Positions 1-7,753 are shown, counted from the stretch's first letter. The stretch: 45,997 bases of DNA from Candidatus Poribacteria bacterium (GCA_021162805.1 JAGGXZ010000178.1:1-45997), one strand, 5' to 3'. A program made the numbers and translations. The notes: a model not told the origin generated them from the sequence alone.

Positions 1-2
1 AG

Positions 3-89
3 GAGTTGATAGAGCAAACATGTCGCATGAACAAACGTCGTGCTCATCCGGCAACTTTTCAGATCTTACTTGCTCTTGGCGATTCTTAA
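3..89 (+). CDS. possible 3' end of a gene truncated by the window edge
   Basis: An open frame runs in from the left edge and stops at the TAA at 87-89, giving 28 residues that end in QILLALGDS. The tail is basic (NKRRAHPAT). A short GC-rich hairpin follows 14 bases after the stop, as expected at the end of a gene. Too little is visible to name a family, and the frame could be accidental. Confidence 0.3.
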   Translation, partial: ELIEQTCRMNKRRAHPATFQILLALGDS

Positions 90-102
90 CTTGATGCGAA
101 TG

Positions 103-122
103 GGGCGAAAGATTCTTCGCCC
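103..122 (+). terminator. GC-rich hairpin, possible terminator
   Basis: GGGCGAA (103-109) pairs perfectly with TTCGCCC (116-122) around a 6-nt loop. No clear U-run follows, so termination is only suggested by its place just after the left-edge reading frame. Confidence 0.35.
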
Positions 123-192
123 GTACGCTGGTAATCAACTCAGCGATAATATGAACGGAGGTTTAAATACGGTATATCGGGAGGGTTCATAA

Positions 193-996
193 TTGGAGAG
201 GAAGAAAGATGATAGGATAAAGCTGCTTGATCCGAAGATCGAGGGGGAAAGATTGCTAATGATGCATCCTCTGAAGGCCTCAGAGATCTTTCAGAGATAT
301 TCCATCGAGGAGCAACTCGCCATAATCGAGGCCACACCTGATCCTCAAAAACGCGAGGAGCTTTACTATCTCGTGCCCGACTGCACGGAGCTGGTGCAGA
401 AAAGCAAGATCGAGGTTGTGCTTCAGGTCGTGGATTCCCTCCTGGGCACAGGGTTTGCCTGCGGCATACTCTCAGCGGTCTCGCCTCAGCAGTTGGAGGA
501 AATGATCGACATGACCATCTGGGACGAGCATGGGGAGTTAAACGAGGAGATGCTGGAACTGTGGTTCTTCGAGCTTATCAACCTCGATTTCGAGGATATC
601 GATCGCCTCCTGACGAGGGTCAGCATCGACATCCTTGTGGAGCTTTTCAGAGATCGGATAGATATCGATCCCGCCTATAAGGGCGGAGAGTACAAATGGG
701 AGCTGATAGAAGAGGGTGTCATAAATCCGGAGGGGCTCATCTACTACGACGAACGGGCCAGGATACTGGCGGATATGATCTGGGCGGCGGATGAGGGCCT
801 TTTCATCCAGATACTGCGTGAGCTATTCCTGCAGACGGCTCTTGAAGGGCCGCGTGAGGAAGAGCTGAGGAGGCTGAGGTCTAAGGAGGCGAGGGACGAA
901 AGGATGAGGGAGAGGAACAAGGAGAGAGGACTCACGGTGAGCGAGGAGGAGATGTTCAGCGAGGTGGATCTGGAGCATCTCAGCTTGAAAGAGTAG
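193..996 (+). CDS. DUF6178-like protein
   Basis: This is a 267-residue soluble, acidic, helix-rich protein with no signal peptide. The opening [12 protein letters not shown], the following pattern of short helical repeats ([17 protein letters not shown], then [18 protein letters not shown]) and the phrase [16 protein letters not shown] resemble the DUF6178 family, whose function is unknown. It is shorter than the family members I recall, so it may be a reduced version. The C-terminus is strongly charged ([12 protein letters not shown]). The start is TTG at 193, chosen because GGGAGG lies at 179-184, 8 nt upstream. An internal ATG at 259 would lose the family-like N-terminus. It seems to be transcribed alone; a sulfatase fossil with its own promoter follows. 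The family assignment is from memory and tentative. Confidence 0.65.
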   Translation: MERKKDDRIKLLDPKIEGERLLMMHPLKASEIFQRYSIEEQLAIIEATPDPQKREELYYLVPDCTELVQKSKIEVVLQVVDSLLGTGFACGILSAVSPQQLEEMIDMTIWDEHGELNEEMLELWFFELINLDFEDIDRLLTRVSIDILVELFRDRIDIDPAYKGGEYKWELIEEGVINPEGLIYYDERARILADMIWAADEGLFIQILRELFLQTALEGPREEELRRLRSKEARDERMRERNKERGLTVSEEEMFSEVDLEHLSLKE

Positions 997-1010
997 GTGT
1001 TCAAGCGAAG

Positions 1011-1039
1011 TTGAAACGCTTAAATCTTCAGGATATAAT
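1011..1039 (+). promoter_or_regulatory. sigma-70-like promoter in front of the sulfatase remnant
   Basis: TTGAAA (1011-1016) and a perfect TATAAT (1034-1039) are separated by 17 bp. It sits about 45 bp before the ATG of the sulfatase fragment at 1085, so the control region seems to have outlived the gene. Confidence 0.55.
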
Positions 1040-1084
1040 AACCCCCAACGGCTTAGGAATGAGCTTCTAGGAAGTAGAAATCGG

Positions 1085-1234
1085 ATGAAACTCCCGAACA
1101 TCGTTTTCATCCTTGCCGATGATATGGGGTATGGAGATCTAAGTTGTCTCAACCCCGAATCGAAGATACACACACCGAACATGGAGCTGCTCGAGGAACA
1201 GAAAGCGCAGGGATGGACGAGGTTTAAACTGTAA
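1085..1234 (+). pseudogene. arylsulfatase remnant with a large internal deletion
   Basis: This 49-codon frame begins like a type I sulfatase: residues 4-18 read [15 protein letters not shown], the hallmark N-terminal motif with the first metal-binding aspartates, and HTPNM (30-34) matches the next conserved block. Immediately afterwards comes LLEEQKAQG, which resembles the extreme C-terminus of sulfatases (LLEKYKAQGRS-type). About 400 residues, including the C-x-P-x-R formylglycine site, are therefore missing while the frame is kept. The fragment cannot be an active sulfatase. A good promoter lies upstream, so a short peptide might still be made. The claim that the end is the family C-terminus is from recalled family sequences, not an alignment. 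Confidence 0.75.
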
Positions 1235-1309
1235 CGGCGCTGTGAAAGATAGGCTAATCTTGGCTGGCCGCAAGAAAGCGGGATTTCTAATCTAACTCCC
1301 AGCTTTATC

Positions 1310-1993
1310 CTACTTCCATTTCACTTCCTTAACTTCGACCGATGTTGGTATGGAGAAGTTCAAGACTTTATCGGGAATAGGTGGGTTGAAGATGGGCTTT
1401 TCGAAAAGCACTTCCTCGCGGGTAAGCTTTCCGTTTGATCTTACCTCTGATACAAGCTTTGTAGGCACAGGATATCCGGAGAGATTAATGTAATTTGAAA
1501 ACCACGATCTGGATATGATATCTCCTTTTGGGCTTCTGGTCTCGGTATAGATCACCTTTCCCGACTTCATACATAGGACAAGGGATCCGACCTGCTTACG
1601 CGCTTTTTTAGGGGGGATCCAATACATGTACATTTTGTCTCCTTGCCTGTCGTAACGCTCGAGCTTAAATCCCTTACGACCGAGTTGACGTTGGGGATAT
1701 ATCGAGACCGTAATGGCATTTACAAAGGGAAGGAGGAAAGGGGAGCTCGATATAATCCTAAAGGCTTTTCCTCTATCAGGATAATATATCAGCATTTTAT
1801 TTCCCTTAAGCCTCATAATCTGTCTCAGAGGCTGATTCACCTCGACATGGATCAAACCATTGGGAAGCTTGTATATCCTTCCAGAGGTGAGATCCGCTCT
1901 GTTCATTTCGAAAACTGTCCTATGAAAGTCCACGACGAAGCTATCGGTATCTATCATTATGATAAGAAGGGGGATGAGAAATAAATTCACCAT
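1310..1993 (-). CDS. LolA-like / outer-membrane lipoprotein-sorting family protein
   Basis: The product has 227 residues. A hydrophobic N-terminus (MVNLFLIPLLIIMI) is followed by a run of predicted beta strands typical of the LolA/LppX half-barrel: KMLIYYPDRGKAFRII, then GFKLERYDRQGDKMYMYW, a turn with SGKVIYTETRSPKGDI, and the late YPVPTKLVSEV strand. Such proteins carry or sort lipids or lipoproteins across the periplasm. Here the function is inferred from fold pattern only. The start overlaps the end of the CPBP protease gene by 7 bp, so the two are probably translationally coupled. It is the last gene of a three-gene minus-strand operon. DUF4292-type proteins are an alternative family. 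Confidence 0.6.
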   Translation of the reverse strand: MVNLFLIPLLIIMIDTDSFVVDFHRTVFEMNRADLTSGRIYKLPNGLIHVEVNQPLRQIMRLKGNKMLIYYPDRGKAFRIISSSPFLLPFVNAITVSIYPQRQLGRKGFKLERYDRQGDKMYMYWIPPKKARKQVGSLVLCMKSGKVIYTETRSPKGDIISRSWFSNYINLSGYPVPTKLVSEVRSNGKLTREEVLFEKPIFNPPIPDKVLNFSIPTSVEVKEVKWK

Positions 1994-2916
1994 CCGTATC
2001 CCACCTTGAAGGTCAAAGCTCCTGTATCGGGATCGAGGATATAGCTTGCCATGCTGAGCAGAACGTCATACCAGTAGTGAAAAGCCATTGAGGACCCCAG
2101 ATCTTCCCCGCTTTTCCTGTAGATCAAACCCATATACCCTCCTAGGAGACTTGTCCAGATGGACGATAGAAGCCTCTCCTCAGGTTCATCCGAATTAAGT
2201 GCATGGGCGAGTCCGAATATCAGGGACTGTCCCAGGATAGCCAGCTTAGGTGAACCAGTGGCTCTTTCGATTTCGGTCTGTATCATCCCTCGGAACAACG
2301 CCTCTTCGCCAACGCCGACCCCTGAGAAAAGGGCTCCATAGTATCCCGCATGCAGGAGGAGCCCAATCTGAGGTGTAGATTTGAGGCCGAAGATATCAAC
2401 CCTATCCCTGTCGAGAAGGCTTACATGATAGTGGTCGAGGATAAACATCAAACCCGTGGCTAAACCTGTAAAGCCCATAACGCCTAGAAACACAGGAGGA
2501 GATCGGAGGAGTTTCGAGTCAAAGGGTTTTCCGTAAAGCCGGTTTAATCCTTCTGCCGACTGAGACGGATCGGTCAGCTTGAGAGCATCTCGGTAAGCCC
2601 GATACATTCCGTAAAACCACATATTCTGAGCGGTAAAGAGCATAGGCGCGGCGATCACACCGGCTCTCATAGAGGGAAGGTCGAGGGAATCGCCGTCATG
2701 ATCGTCCATGGCAAGAGCTAAACCTATTCCTGCGGTCAGGGGTGATAAGGTGCAAGTCAAATCCTTGACCGTCTCCCTCCACATCCCCATCCAGGCATGA
2801 CCGAGGCCTGGAAAAACATTTAGGTTGCCCATCACAAAGGGTTCATACTCACACTCAGCGTTAGATGGAAAAATGGATGAGAGAATCAGCATTGGGATGA
2901 TGAGGAGATGCTTCAT
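1987..2916 (-). CDS. CPBP-family intramembrane glutamic protease
   Basis: The 309-residue product starts with a probable signal peptide (MKHLLIIPMLILSSIFPSNA) and has several membrane segments. The CPBP/Abi motifs are in order: EEALFRG (glutamate pair and arginine), FGLAHA (histidine) and a final FHYWYDV. CPBP members (Rce1-like) cut membrane-bound substrates or modify transport; the substrate here is unknown. The upstream half carries an extra domain between the signal peptide and the CPBP core (GNLNVFPGLGHAWMG), recalling DUF5683-type two-helix proteins. I chose the ATG at 2916 because the longer frame to 3018 runs well into the neighbouring gene and lacks a signal peptide. The gene follows the small membrane protein by 8 bp. 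Confidence 0.85.
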   Translation of the reverse strand: MKHLLIIPMLILSSIFPSNAECEYEPFVMGNLNVFPGLGHAWMGMWRETVKDLTCTLSPLTAGIGLALAMDDHDGDSLDLPSMRAGVIAAPMLFTAQNMWFYGMYRAYRDALKLTDPSQSAEGLNRLYGKPFDSKLLRSPPVFLGVMGFTGLATGLMFILDHYHVSLLDRDRVDIFGLKSTPQIGLLLHAGYYGALFSGVGVGEEALFRGMIQTEIERATGSPKLAILGQSLIFGLAHALNSDEPEERLLSSIWTSLLGGYMGLIYRKSGEDLGSSMAFHYWYDVLLSMASYILDPDTGALTFKVGYGW

Positions 2917-2924
2917 GGAGGATT

Positions 2925-3323
2925 CTACTCCGCAGTTGTTGAAAGCGAGGCAGCCATTGCCAAAGCCACATATGCTAATACTCCCGCGGCATAGGCAAGA
3001 CATCCTGTCCAGGCCCACTTAACTTGAATCCTTTTAGCAGCGTCCTTATATGCATCGGTATAAGCGGCTACGTATTCCGGCGATTTTCCCAGCAATCTTG
3101 AAGCGGGCGGTGATGGCTGATAGATGTAAGCGACGAGCAATCCCACCCATCCTCCCAAGCATCCGGCGACGAACCACAGACCTGTATTCGTATTAGCTTT
3201 TGCGTCGGCTTCGGCCGCTGCCTTTGCCTCTTCGATCTCAGCTCTCTGCTGAGCCAAGGCCAATATCGGGTTGAGCGTCAAAGCACAGACAAGCACCAAG
3301 GCAATCAGAGAGATCAATCTCAT
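2925..3323 (-). CDS. small exported membrane protein, function unknown
   Basis: The product has 132 residues. An N-terminal signal sequence (LISLIALVLVCALTLNPILALA) is followed by an alanine-rich helix (EIEEAKAAAEADAKA). Two membrane segments come next, around GLWFVAGCLGGWVGLLVAYI and WAWTGCLAYAAGVLAYVALA, joined by a polar loop with YAAYTDAYKDAAKRIQ. I do not recognise a named family. GGAGG stands 5 nt before the ATG, and a near-consensus promoter lies just upstream, so this is the first gene of the operon with the CPBP protease and the LolA-like protein. Its location suggests a job in the cell envelope. Confidence 0.7.
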   Translation of the reverse strand: MRLISLIALVLVCALTLNPILALAQQRAEIEEAKAAAEADAKANTNTGLWFVAGCLGGWVGLLVAYIYQPSPPASRLLGKSPEYVAAYTDAYKDAAKRIQVKWAWTGCLAYAAGVLAYVALAMAASLSTTAE

Positions 3324-3354
3324 GGTATCCTCCTTCGGCTTAAGAAGTATCTAA

Positions 3355-3383
3355 ATACTACAACACTAGAATCAGCCTGTCAA
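3355..3383 (-). promoter_or_regulatory. sigma-70-like promoter of the membrane-protein operon
   Basis: On the minus strand TTGACA (3383-3378) and TAGTAT (3360-3355) are exactly 17 bp apart, 30 bp before the ATG at 3323. It is divergent from the BMC operon promoters. Confidence 0.6.
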
Positions 3384-3488
3384 GAAAAATAGAGCAGCTG
3401 ATCCACTCCCAGTTTGAGAAAGGGTCATGGGAAGCAGATTATGAAGCGGGAAATAGACAAGTGGGGGAGACAGAATTGTGAGAAAGCC

Positions 3489-3516
3489 TTGACAAATAAA
3501 GGGGAAAGGATAAAAT
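3489..3516 (+). promoter_or_regulatory. upstream promoter of the BMC operon
   Basis: TTGACA (3489-3494) and TAAAAT (3511-3516) are 16 bp apart, about 90 bp before the aldolase start. Confidence 0.55.
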
Positions 3517-3549
3517 AACGTGAGAAGTCCTGCATCGGGAGAATTTAGC

Positions 3550-3578
3550 TTGACGTTGGGGAAAGATTGTGATAAGAT
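3550..3578 (+). promoter_or_regulatory. proximal promoter of the BMC operon
   Basis: TTGACG (3550-3555) and TAAGAT (3573-3578) are 17 bp apart. A transcript would start near 3585, leaving about 22 nt of leader before the ATG at 3608. With the upstream box this gives two tandem promoters, which would allow separate control of the operon. Confidence 0.45.
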
Positions 3579-3607
3579 TTCTCTGATTTCAGATGACAGG
3601 GAATGCG

Positions 3608-4417
3608 ATGAAGAGCGAGGGAGAATACAGGAAGGACATCGTAGAGGTCTGCCGGAGGATATATAACAGGGGATACGTGGCTTCGAATGACGGCAATGTC
3701 AGCGTGAGGATTTCCGATGATGAGGTGATCGCCACGCCGACGGGGATGAGCAAAGGATTTCTGACGACCGACCAGCTCGTCAAGGTCAATATGGAGGGGG
3801 AGAAGCTCGAAGGGTATCTTAACCCTTCATCTGAGATAAAGTTTCACATCAGGGTTTACAGGGAACGGCCGGATGTCAGGGCGGTCGTTCACGCCCATCC
3901 GCCGATAAGCACGGCCTTCGCCGTGGCGGGCATCCCCCTGGACGAGTTGATCCTGCCCGAGGTGATCCTCACACTCGGCATCGTCCCGATAGCCCCTTAT
4001 GCCCCGCCATCGACCGAGGAGCTGGCTGATAAGGTGGGCGAGTATATAAGATGCTGTGATGCCGTGTTGCTGGCCAATCATGGGGCTCTGACGGTGGGAC
4101 CCGATGTTTACGGGGCGTATTACAAGATGGAGACACTGGAACATTTCGCCCATATCCTCTGGATAGCCCGATCGTTGGGAGGGCCGAGACAGCTTAGCGA
4201 GGAGGATGTGAGGAGATTGATGGAATTGAGGGAGAGGCTCCGAATTTCCACCAAGAACCCGCTATGCGATCAGTGTCCTGTGCTCAAGGCAGCACAGGCG
4301 TTCGTCGATGGTATCCCTTTGAACGTGCCCGCCGAGGAGTCAGTCTCTCGGATATCCGACGAGGAGCTGATCGATAAGATCACTAAGATGGTGCTGAAGG
4401 AGCTTGAAAGATCATGA
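3608..4417 (+). CDS. class II aldolase (fuculose-phosphate aldolase type) with C-terminal encapsulation-like peptide
   Basis: This is a zinc aldolase of the FucA/RhaD/AraD family, which splits sugar phosphates such as fuculose-1-phosphate into DHAP and lactaldehyde. Visible signatures are SNDGNVS (residues 26-32, phosphate loop), SSE (74-76, catalytic glutamate), HAHPP (95-99, two zinc histidines) and NHGA (158, third zinc histidine). The family domain ends near residue 212. The remaining 57 residues hold a linker with a Cys-x-x-Cys (220/223) and then ISDEELIDKITKMVLKEL, an amphipathic helix like BMC encapsulation peptides. First gene of the BMC operon; its TGA overlaps the next ATG (ATGA). 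I chose ATG 3608 over 3593 because AGGGA lies 5 nt upstream. The natural substrate (fucose- or rhamnose-derived) cannot be told apart here. Confidence 0.88.
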   Translation: MKSEGEYRKDIVEVCRRIYNRGYVASNDGNVSVRISDDEVIATPTGMSKGFLTTDQLVKVNMEGEKLEGYLNPSSEIKFHIRVYRERPDVRAVVHAHPPISTAFAVAGIPLDELILPEVILTLGIVPIAPYAPPSTEELADKVGEYIRCCDAVLLANHGALTVGPDVYGAYYKMETLEHFAHILWIARSLGGPRQLSEEDVRRLMELRERLRISTKNPLCDQCPVLKAAQAFVDGIPLNVPAEESVSRISDEELIDKITKMVLKELERS

Positions 4418-5124
4418 GATCGCTGTGGTCATGGGTGAAAAAGCTTAAAGGCATACCCAGCATCTATGTGCGAAGGGGCTGGAATGAGGACGCTCAAAGG
4501 GTGTTCCCTGAGAGCTTCCTGCCCAAAACTATTCTAAGTGAAAACCCCGAGCTGAAGGGATACGTCGAGACCTTTCATCAGCTCATCGATCTGACGGTCC
4601 GTGAGCTTAAAAGGGCGAGGAACACCGAGGTGTTGAAGGATATAAGCTATAATCTGCCGCGGTTTATGGCAGGGACCGACGTTATGGATGCCCTGGAATA
4701 TATGGAGGAATTGGGGAAATTCTCAAAGGAGTCCAGAAATCAGGTGGAAATGTTCCTCGGGAGGATGAGCGAGGAGTATCCGAAGGTGAGGGAGAGAGGG
4801 ATTTTAGTTGAGGCCAAGCTGGATAATCCGTGCATTCTCGTCAGGCTTCTCGCCGCGGGGCTTTACAGCGAGGATCGGCTGATGCTCAGGCAGGTGGCGG
4901 AGGTCTTCGACGTGGAAAGGCTTCAGTCCCTCACGGAAAATGAGCCGAGGAAGGGGATGGATAAGTCTATCCATTTCCTCTACCTGGGGCTCGTCGACAG
5001 AAAACTCAGCGGGTTTCAGGGAAACAGACGCGCCGCTAGGGAGATACTCAAGGTGTTCGAGGAGAGATACGGGCATGACGATTATATGAGGGATTGCATA
5101 GAGAAATTGAGGAGGTATTTTTGA
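4414..5124 (+). CDS. unknown protein encoded inside the BMC operon
   Basis: The product has 236 residues, is mostly alpha-helical and charged, and lacks a signal peptide, membrane segment or any motif I recognise. It has a basic N-terminus (MRSLWSWVKKLKG), a long central run of helices (TFHQLIDLTVRELKRARN, VEMFLGRMSEEYPKVRER) and a C-terminus ending in CIEKLRRYF. Its start overlaps the aldolase stop by 4 bp and the shell-protein gene follows after 24 bp, so all are very likely made together. It is not a shell protein, an alcohol dehydrogenase, a phosphotransacylase or a reactivase. A cargo adaptor, assembly factor or regulator is possible, but that is a guess from position only. Confidence 0.75.
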   Translation: MRSLWSWVKKLKGIPSIYVRRGWNEDAQRVFPESFLPKTILSENPELKGYVETFHQLIDLTVRELKRARNTEVLKDISYNLPRFMAGTDVMDALEYMEELGKFSKESRNQVEMFLGRMSEEYPKVRERGILVEAKLDNPCILVRLLAAGLYSEDRLMLRQVAEVFDVERLQSLTENEPRKGMDKSIHFLYLGLVDRKLSGFQGNRRAAREILKVFEERYGHDDYMRDCIEKLRRYF

Positions 5125-5148
5125 AACTAACAGGAGGTCAATGGGAAA

Positions 5149-5445
5149 ATGGCAAATGAAGCGCTTGGGATGATCGAAACGAGAGGTTTGGTCGGCTCCA
5201 TCGAGGCGGCCGATGCCATGGTCAAGGCCGCCAATGTCAAGCTTATCGGCAAGGTTCTGGTCGGCGGCGGATACGTCACCGTTATGGTGAGAGGCGACGT
5301 CGGCGCCGTCAAGGCGGCAGTTGAGGCCGGAGCCGAGGCAGCTAAGGCCGTCGGTGAACTCGTATCCGTCCATGTTATACCCAGACCTCACTCCGAGGTG
5401 GAGTCCATATTGCCCGGCGGCTCAGGCGAGACAAGCGAAATTTGA
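5149..5445 (+). CDS. BMC-H microcompartment shell protein
   Basis: A 98-residue single BMC domain (Pfam BMC type). [20 protein letters not shown] opens the fold, [20 protein letters not shown] holds the pore loop and following strand, and VHVIPRPH closes the domain. BMC-H proteins form hexamers that tile the shell facets, with the loop VGGGY (38-42) lining the central pore. The glycine-rich pore predicts small polar metabolites as passengers. A short disordered tail ([13 protein letters not shown]) follows. AGGAGG lies at 5132-5137. It is the only shell gene in the window; no BMC-P (EutN/CcmL) vertex protein or BMC-T is present, so other shell genes must be elsewhere or the shell is unusual. 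Confidence 0.95.
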   Translation: MANEALGMIETRGLVGSIEAADAMVKAANVKLIGKVLVGGGYVTVMVRGDVGAVKAAVEAGAEAAKAVGELVSVHVIPRPHSEVESILPGGSGETSEI

Positions 5446-5460
5446 ATCTAGGGGAGTGCC

Positions 5461-6897
5461 ATGGCTGAGATAGATCAGGATAAGATAAGGGAGATCGTGA
5501 TACAGGTTGTGCGCTCCCTGAGGGAACAGGGGAGCTTGCCCGAAAGGGCATCGCAGCCCTCCAGACCGGTGGTCAGAACCTCGCGGGAAGGCGTCTTCGA
5601 TGATGTTGACGAGGCGGTAAAGGTCGCTAAGGAGGCTCAAAAGCAGTTGATGCAGATCGGTATGGAGGGGAGAAAACGCATAATACAGGCGATGAGGGAT
5701 GCCGCCCTGAAGAACTCTGAGATGCTTGCCAGGATGGCCGTCGAGGAGACGCAGATGGGCAGATATGAGCACAAGGTGATAAAAAACCAAAATGCCGCCC
5801 TCTATACGCCCGGGGTCGAGGATATCCTCCCTCAAGTTCAGACGGGCGATAATGGTATGACCCTTGTCGAGCGCGCACCGTTCGGGGTGATAAACGCCAT
5901 CTGCCCTATCACCAATCCGACCTCTACCGTGATCAACAACGGGATCTGCATGATCTCCGCCGGAAATTCCATCGTATTCAGCCCACACCCCGGCGCTAAA
6001 GAATGCACCATCAGGACGATGACGGTATTGAACCAGGCCATCGTCGAAGCAGGCGGTCCCCCGAATCTGATGGTGGCCATGCGAGAGCCAAACCTGAGGC
6101 TGGCCAAGCAGATAATGGATCATCCCGATGTGGACGTGATAGTCGCCACAGGCGGTGGCAGCGTCGTGAGGGCGGCGCTTTCAAGCGGCAAAAAGGCCAT
6201 AGCTGCCGGTCCTGGAAATCCACCCGTTGTGGTGGATGAGACCGCGGACGTGGCAAAGGCGGCCAGAGATGTGACCGAAGGCTCCTTCTTCGACAACAAT
6301 ATCCTCTGTATAGGGGAGAAATCTGTCTTCGTCCTCCAGAGCGTCGCGGACGAGTTCATCAGAGGGATGATCGAAAACGGGTGTTATCTGTTGAAAGGAC
6401 GCGAGCTGGAGGCGGTCGAATCCCTGGTCATTCAGGACGGACATCCCGCTAGAGAATATATAGGCAAGGATGCCTCCTATATCCTTCAACGAGCTGGCAT
6501 CAGAACAAGGGATGAGGTCAAGGTGTTGATATTCGAAACACATCCAGATCATCCGATCGTGGTCGAGGAGTTCCTGATGCCGATCGTCCCGATAGTCAGG
6601 GCCAGAGATTTCAGGGAGGCGCTCGAGATGGCCGTCAAAACCGAGGGCGGCAATAGACATACGGCGATCATCCACTCCGGAGACATATCCAGGATAACCG
6701 AGTTCGCGAGGGCGATCCGGACGACCGTGCTTGTGGTCAACGGGCCTTCATACGCGTGCGTCGGAGAGGAAGGAGAAGGATTCGTAGCCATGTCGATGGC
6801 AGGATCAACAGGGGAGGGATTTACCAAACCCTCCACGTTTACCCGCGAAAGGCGTGTAACCCTGGTTAAAGGCATCTCAGTCAACACCCTTCCATAA
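5461..6897 (+). CDS. CoA-acylating aldehyde dehydrogenase of BMC type (PduP/EutE-like)
   Basis: The product has 478 residues. It oxidises an aldehyde to the acyl-CoA with NAD+, here probably the lactaldehyde released by the aldolase inside the compartment. Residues 5-22 (DQDKIREIVIQVVRSLRE) form an amphipathic helix followed by a flexible linker, the standard N-terminal encapsulation peptide. The ALDH core shows CPITNPTSTV (148-157), ATGGGSVV (229-236) and the catalytic cysteine C283 in NNILCIGE. The C-terminal region around YACVGEEGEGFV fits PduP/EutE enzymes. It follows the shell gene by 15 bp. No alcohol dehydrogenase or phosphotransacylase follows, although most catabolic BMC loci have them to recycle NADH and CoA. 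Confidence 0.93.
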   Translation: MAEIDQDKIREIVIQVVRSLREQGSLPERASQPSRPVVRTSREGVFDDVDEAVKVAKEAQKQLMQIGMEGRKRIIQAMRDAALKNSEMLARMAVEETQMGRYEHKVIKNQNAALYTPGVEDILPQVQTGDNGMTLVERAPFGVINAICPITNPTSTVINNGICMISAGNSIVFSPHPGAKECTIRTMTVLNQAIVEAGGPPNLMVAMREPNLRLAKQIMDHPDVDVIVATGGGSVVRAALSSGKKAIAAGPGNPPVVVDETADVAKAARDVTEGSFFDNNILCIGEKSVFVLQSVADEFIRGMIENGCYLLKGRELEAVESLVIQDGHPAREYIGKDASYILQRAGIRTRDEVKVLIFETHPDHPIVVEEFLMPIVPIVRARDFREALEMAVKTEGGNRHTAIIHSGDISRITEFARAIRTTVLVVNGPSYACVGEEGEGFVAMSMAGSTGEGFTKPSTFTRERRVTLVKGISVNTLP

Positions 6898-6925
6898 AGC
6901 GGGGTGAACGGGAAATGAGAGATTC

Positions 6926-6993
6926 AACCGCTGTGATGGCGGTTACCTCTGTCTTTGATACGTAGCCTCCCCAGGCGATAAAAACCGGGGAGG
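6926..6993 (+). terminator. two consecutive hairpins after the BMC operon
   Basis: AACCGC (6926-6931) pairs with GCGGTT (6939-6944), and CCTCCCC (6966-6972) pairs with GGGGAGG (6987-6993) around a 14-nt A-rich loop. The second is followed by TTAAAAT, not a full U-run. Their position between the BMC operon and an unrelated lipoprotein gene supports termination. Confidence 0.45.
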
Positions 6994-7020
6994 TTAAAAT
7001 CGAAAGTAAGGAGGAGATCG

Positions 7021-7743
7021 ATGCATAAAGCCAGAATGATTATAGTCGCCCTCATGGCCTTCTCCCTGCTAGGCCTGATCTCCCTGAACGGCTGCATCAA
7101 AGGGCAGGCGCTGAGAAATCTGCCGCCTATATCTCCCTCGGAGGAACAACCCCCCGAGGCCAAGGTCGATCCGAAGACCAAGACGATCACGATCACCAAA
7201 GATGACGTGACCATCTCCGTCCAATATTGGAGGAAATATGACCTTGACAGAAGGTTCAACGTCGGGTCCATGACCTCGCCCTTCTATTACAAGGAATCCT
7301 GGAAGCAGAGCGAGAAAGTCGATGTTTTCTACATCACCATCCAGAATAACAGCAAACGGAAGATCATCGTCGATCCTGCCAAGTTCTATATGGTGGATAA
7401 CCGCGAGAACAAGTATATCCCTCTGACCTACGACCTTCTGGTCGAAAGGTTTAGGATGAGAAGGATGATGGACGTCTCCGTCAAGAACGGGCTCAATAAG
7501 GCCAGGGAGATCCTGCTTGAAACCCGACTCCCCGCCGATAAAACGGTGAAGCCCGGCGAAAAGGTTGAGGGATTCGTCCCATTCACCATGACGGTTCTCA
7601 GGGCACAGAAGGTCTTCGTTCACGTCCCCATAACCTTCGTTCCTGAAAAGCCCACGGGGAGATATGAGTCCACGGAATTCGTTTTCAATTTCAAGCATAG
7701 CATGGCGATCAGAATGGCACAGCCGGCCACGGTGAGATTCTGA
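7021..7743 (+). CDS. lipoprotein of unknown function with a C-terminal beta-rich domain
   Basis: The product has 240 residues with a lipoprotein signal peptide ending in LNGC (lipobox, cysteine at about 25). The mature part starts with a proline-rich spacer (PPISPSEEQPPE). A beta-sandwich-like domain follows, resembling DUF4352-type extracellular domains: VDVFYITIQNNSKRKIIVDP, then DKTVKPGEKVEGFVPF and RAQKVFVHVPITFVP. I cannot assign a function. AAGGAGG precedes the ATG with good spacing. The gene stands between two hairpins, so it may be its own transcription unit. The next genes also encode envelope proteins (FN3 lipoprotein, outer-membrane protein), which suggests a role at the cell surface. 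Confidence 0.75.
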   Translation: MHKARMIIVALMAFSLLGLISLNGCIKGQALRNLPPISPSEEQPPEAKVDPKTKTITITKDDVTISVQYWRKYDLDRRFNVGSMTSPFYYKESWKQSEKVDVFYITIQNNSKRKIIVDPAKFYMVDNRENKYIPLTYDLLVERFRMRRMMDVSVKNGLNKAREILLETRLPADKTVKPGEKVEGFVPFTMTVLRAQKVFVHVPITFVPEKPTGRYESTEFVFNFKHSMAIRMAQPATVRF

Positions 7744-7753
7744 GCTGCCGATA

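Noticed and set aside
1643-1984. Plus-strand frame opposite the LolA-like gene
   Set aside because: No start signal or family; the minus-strand protein has a coherent beta pattern and operon position.
2917-3018. Long N-terminal extension of the CPBP protease
   Set aside because: It lies in the neighbouring gene and would bury the signal peptide; ATG 2916 fits better.
5422-6123. Long minus-strand frame opposite the aldehyde dehydrogenase
   Set aside because: It runs against a clear ALDH and has no recognisable domain or ribosome site.
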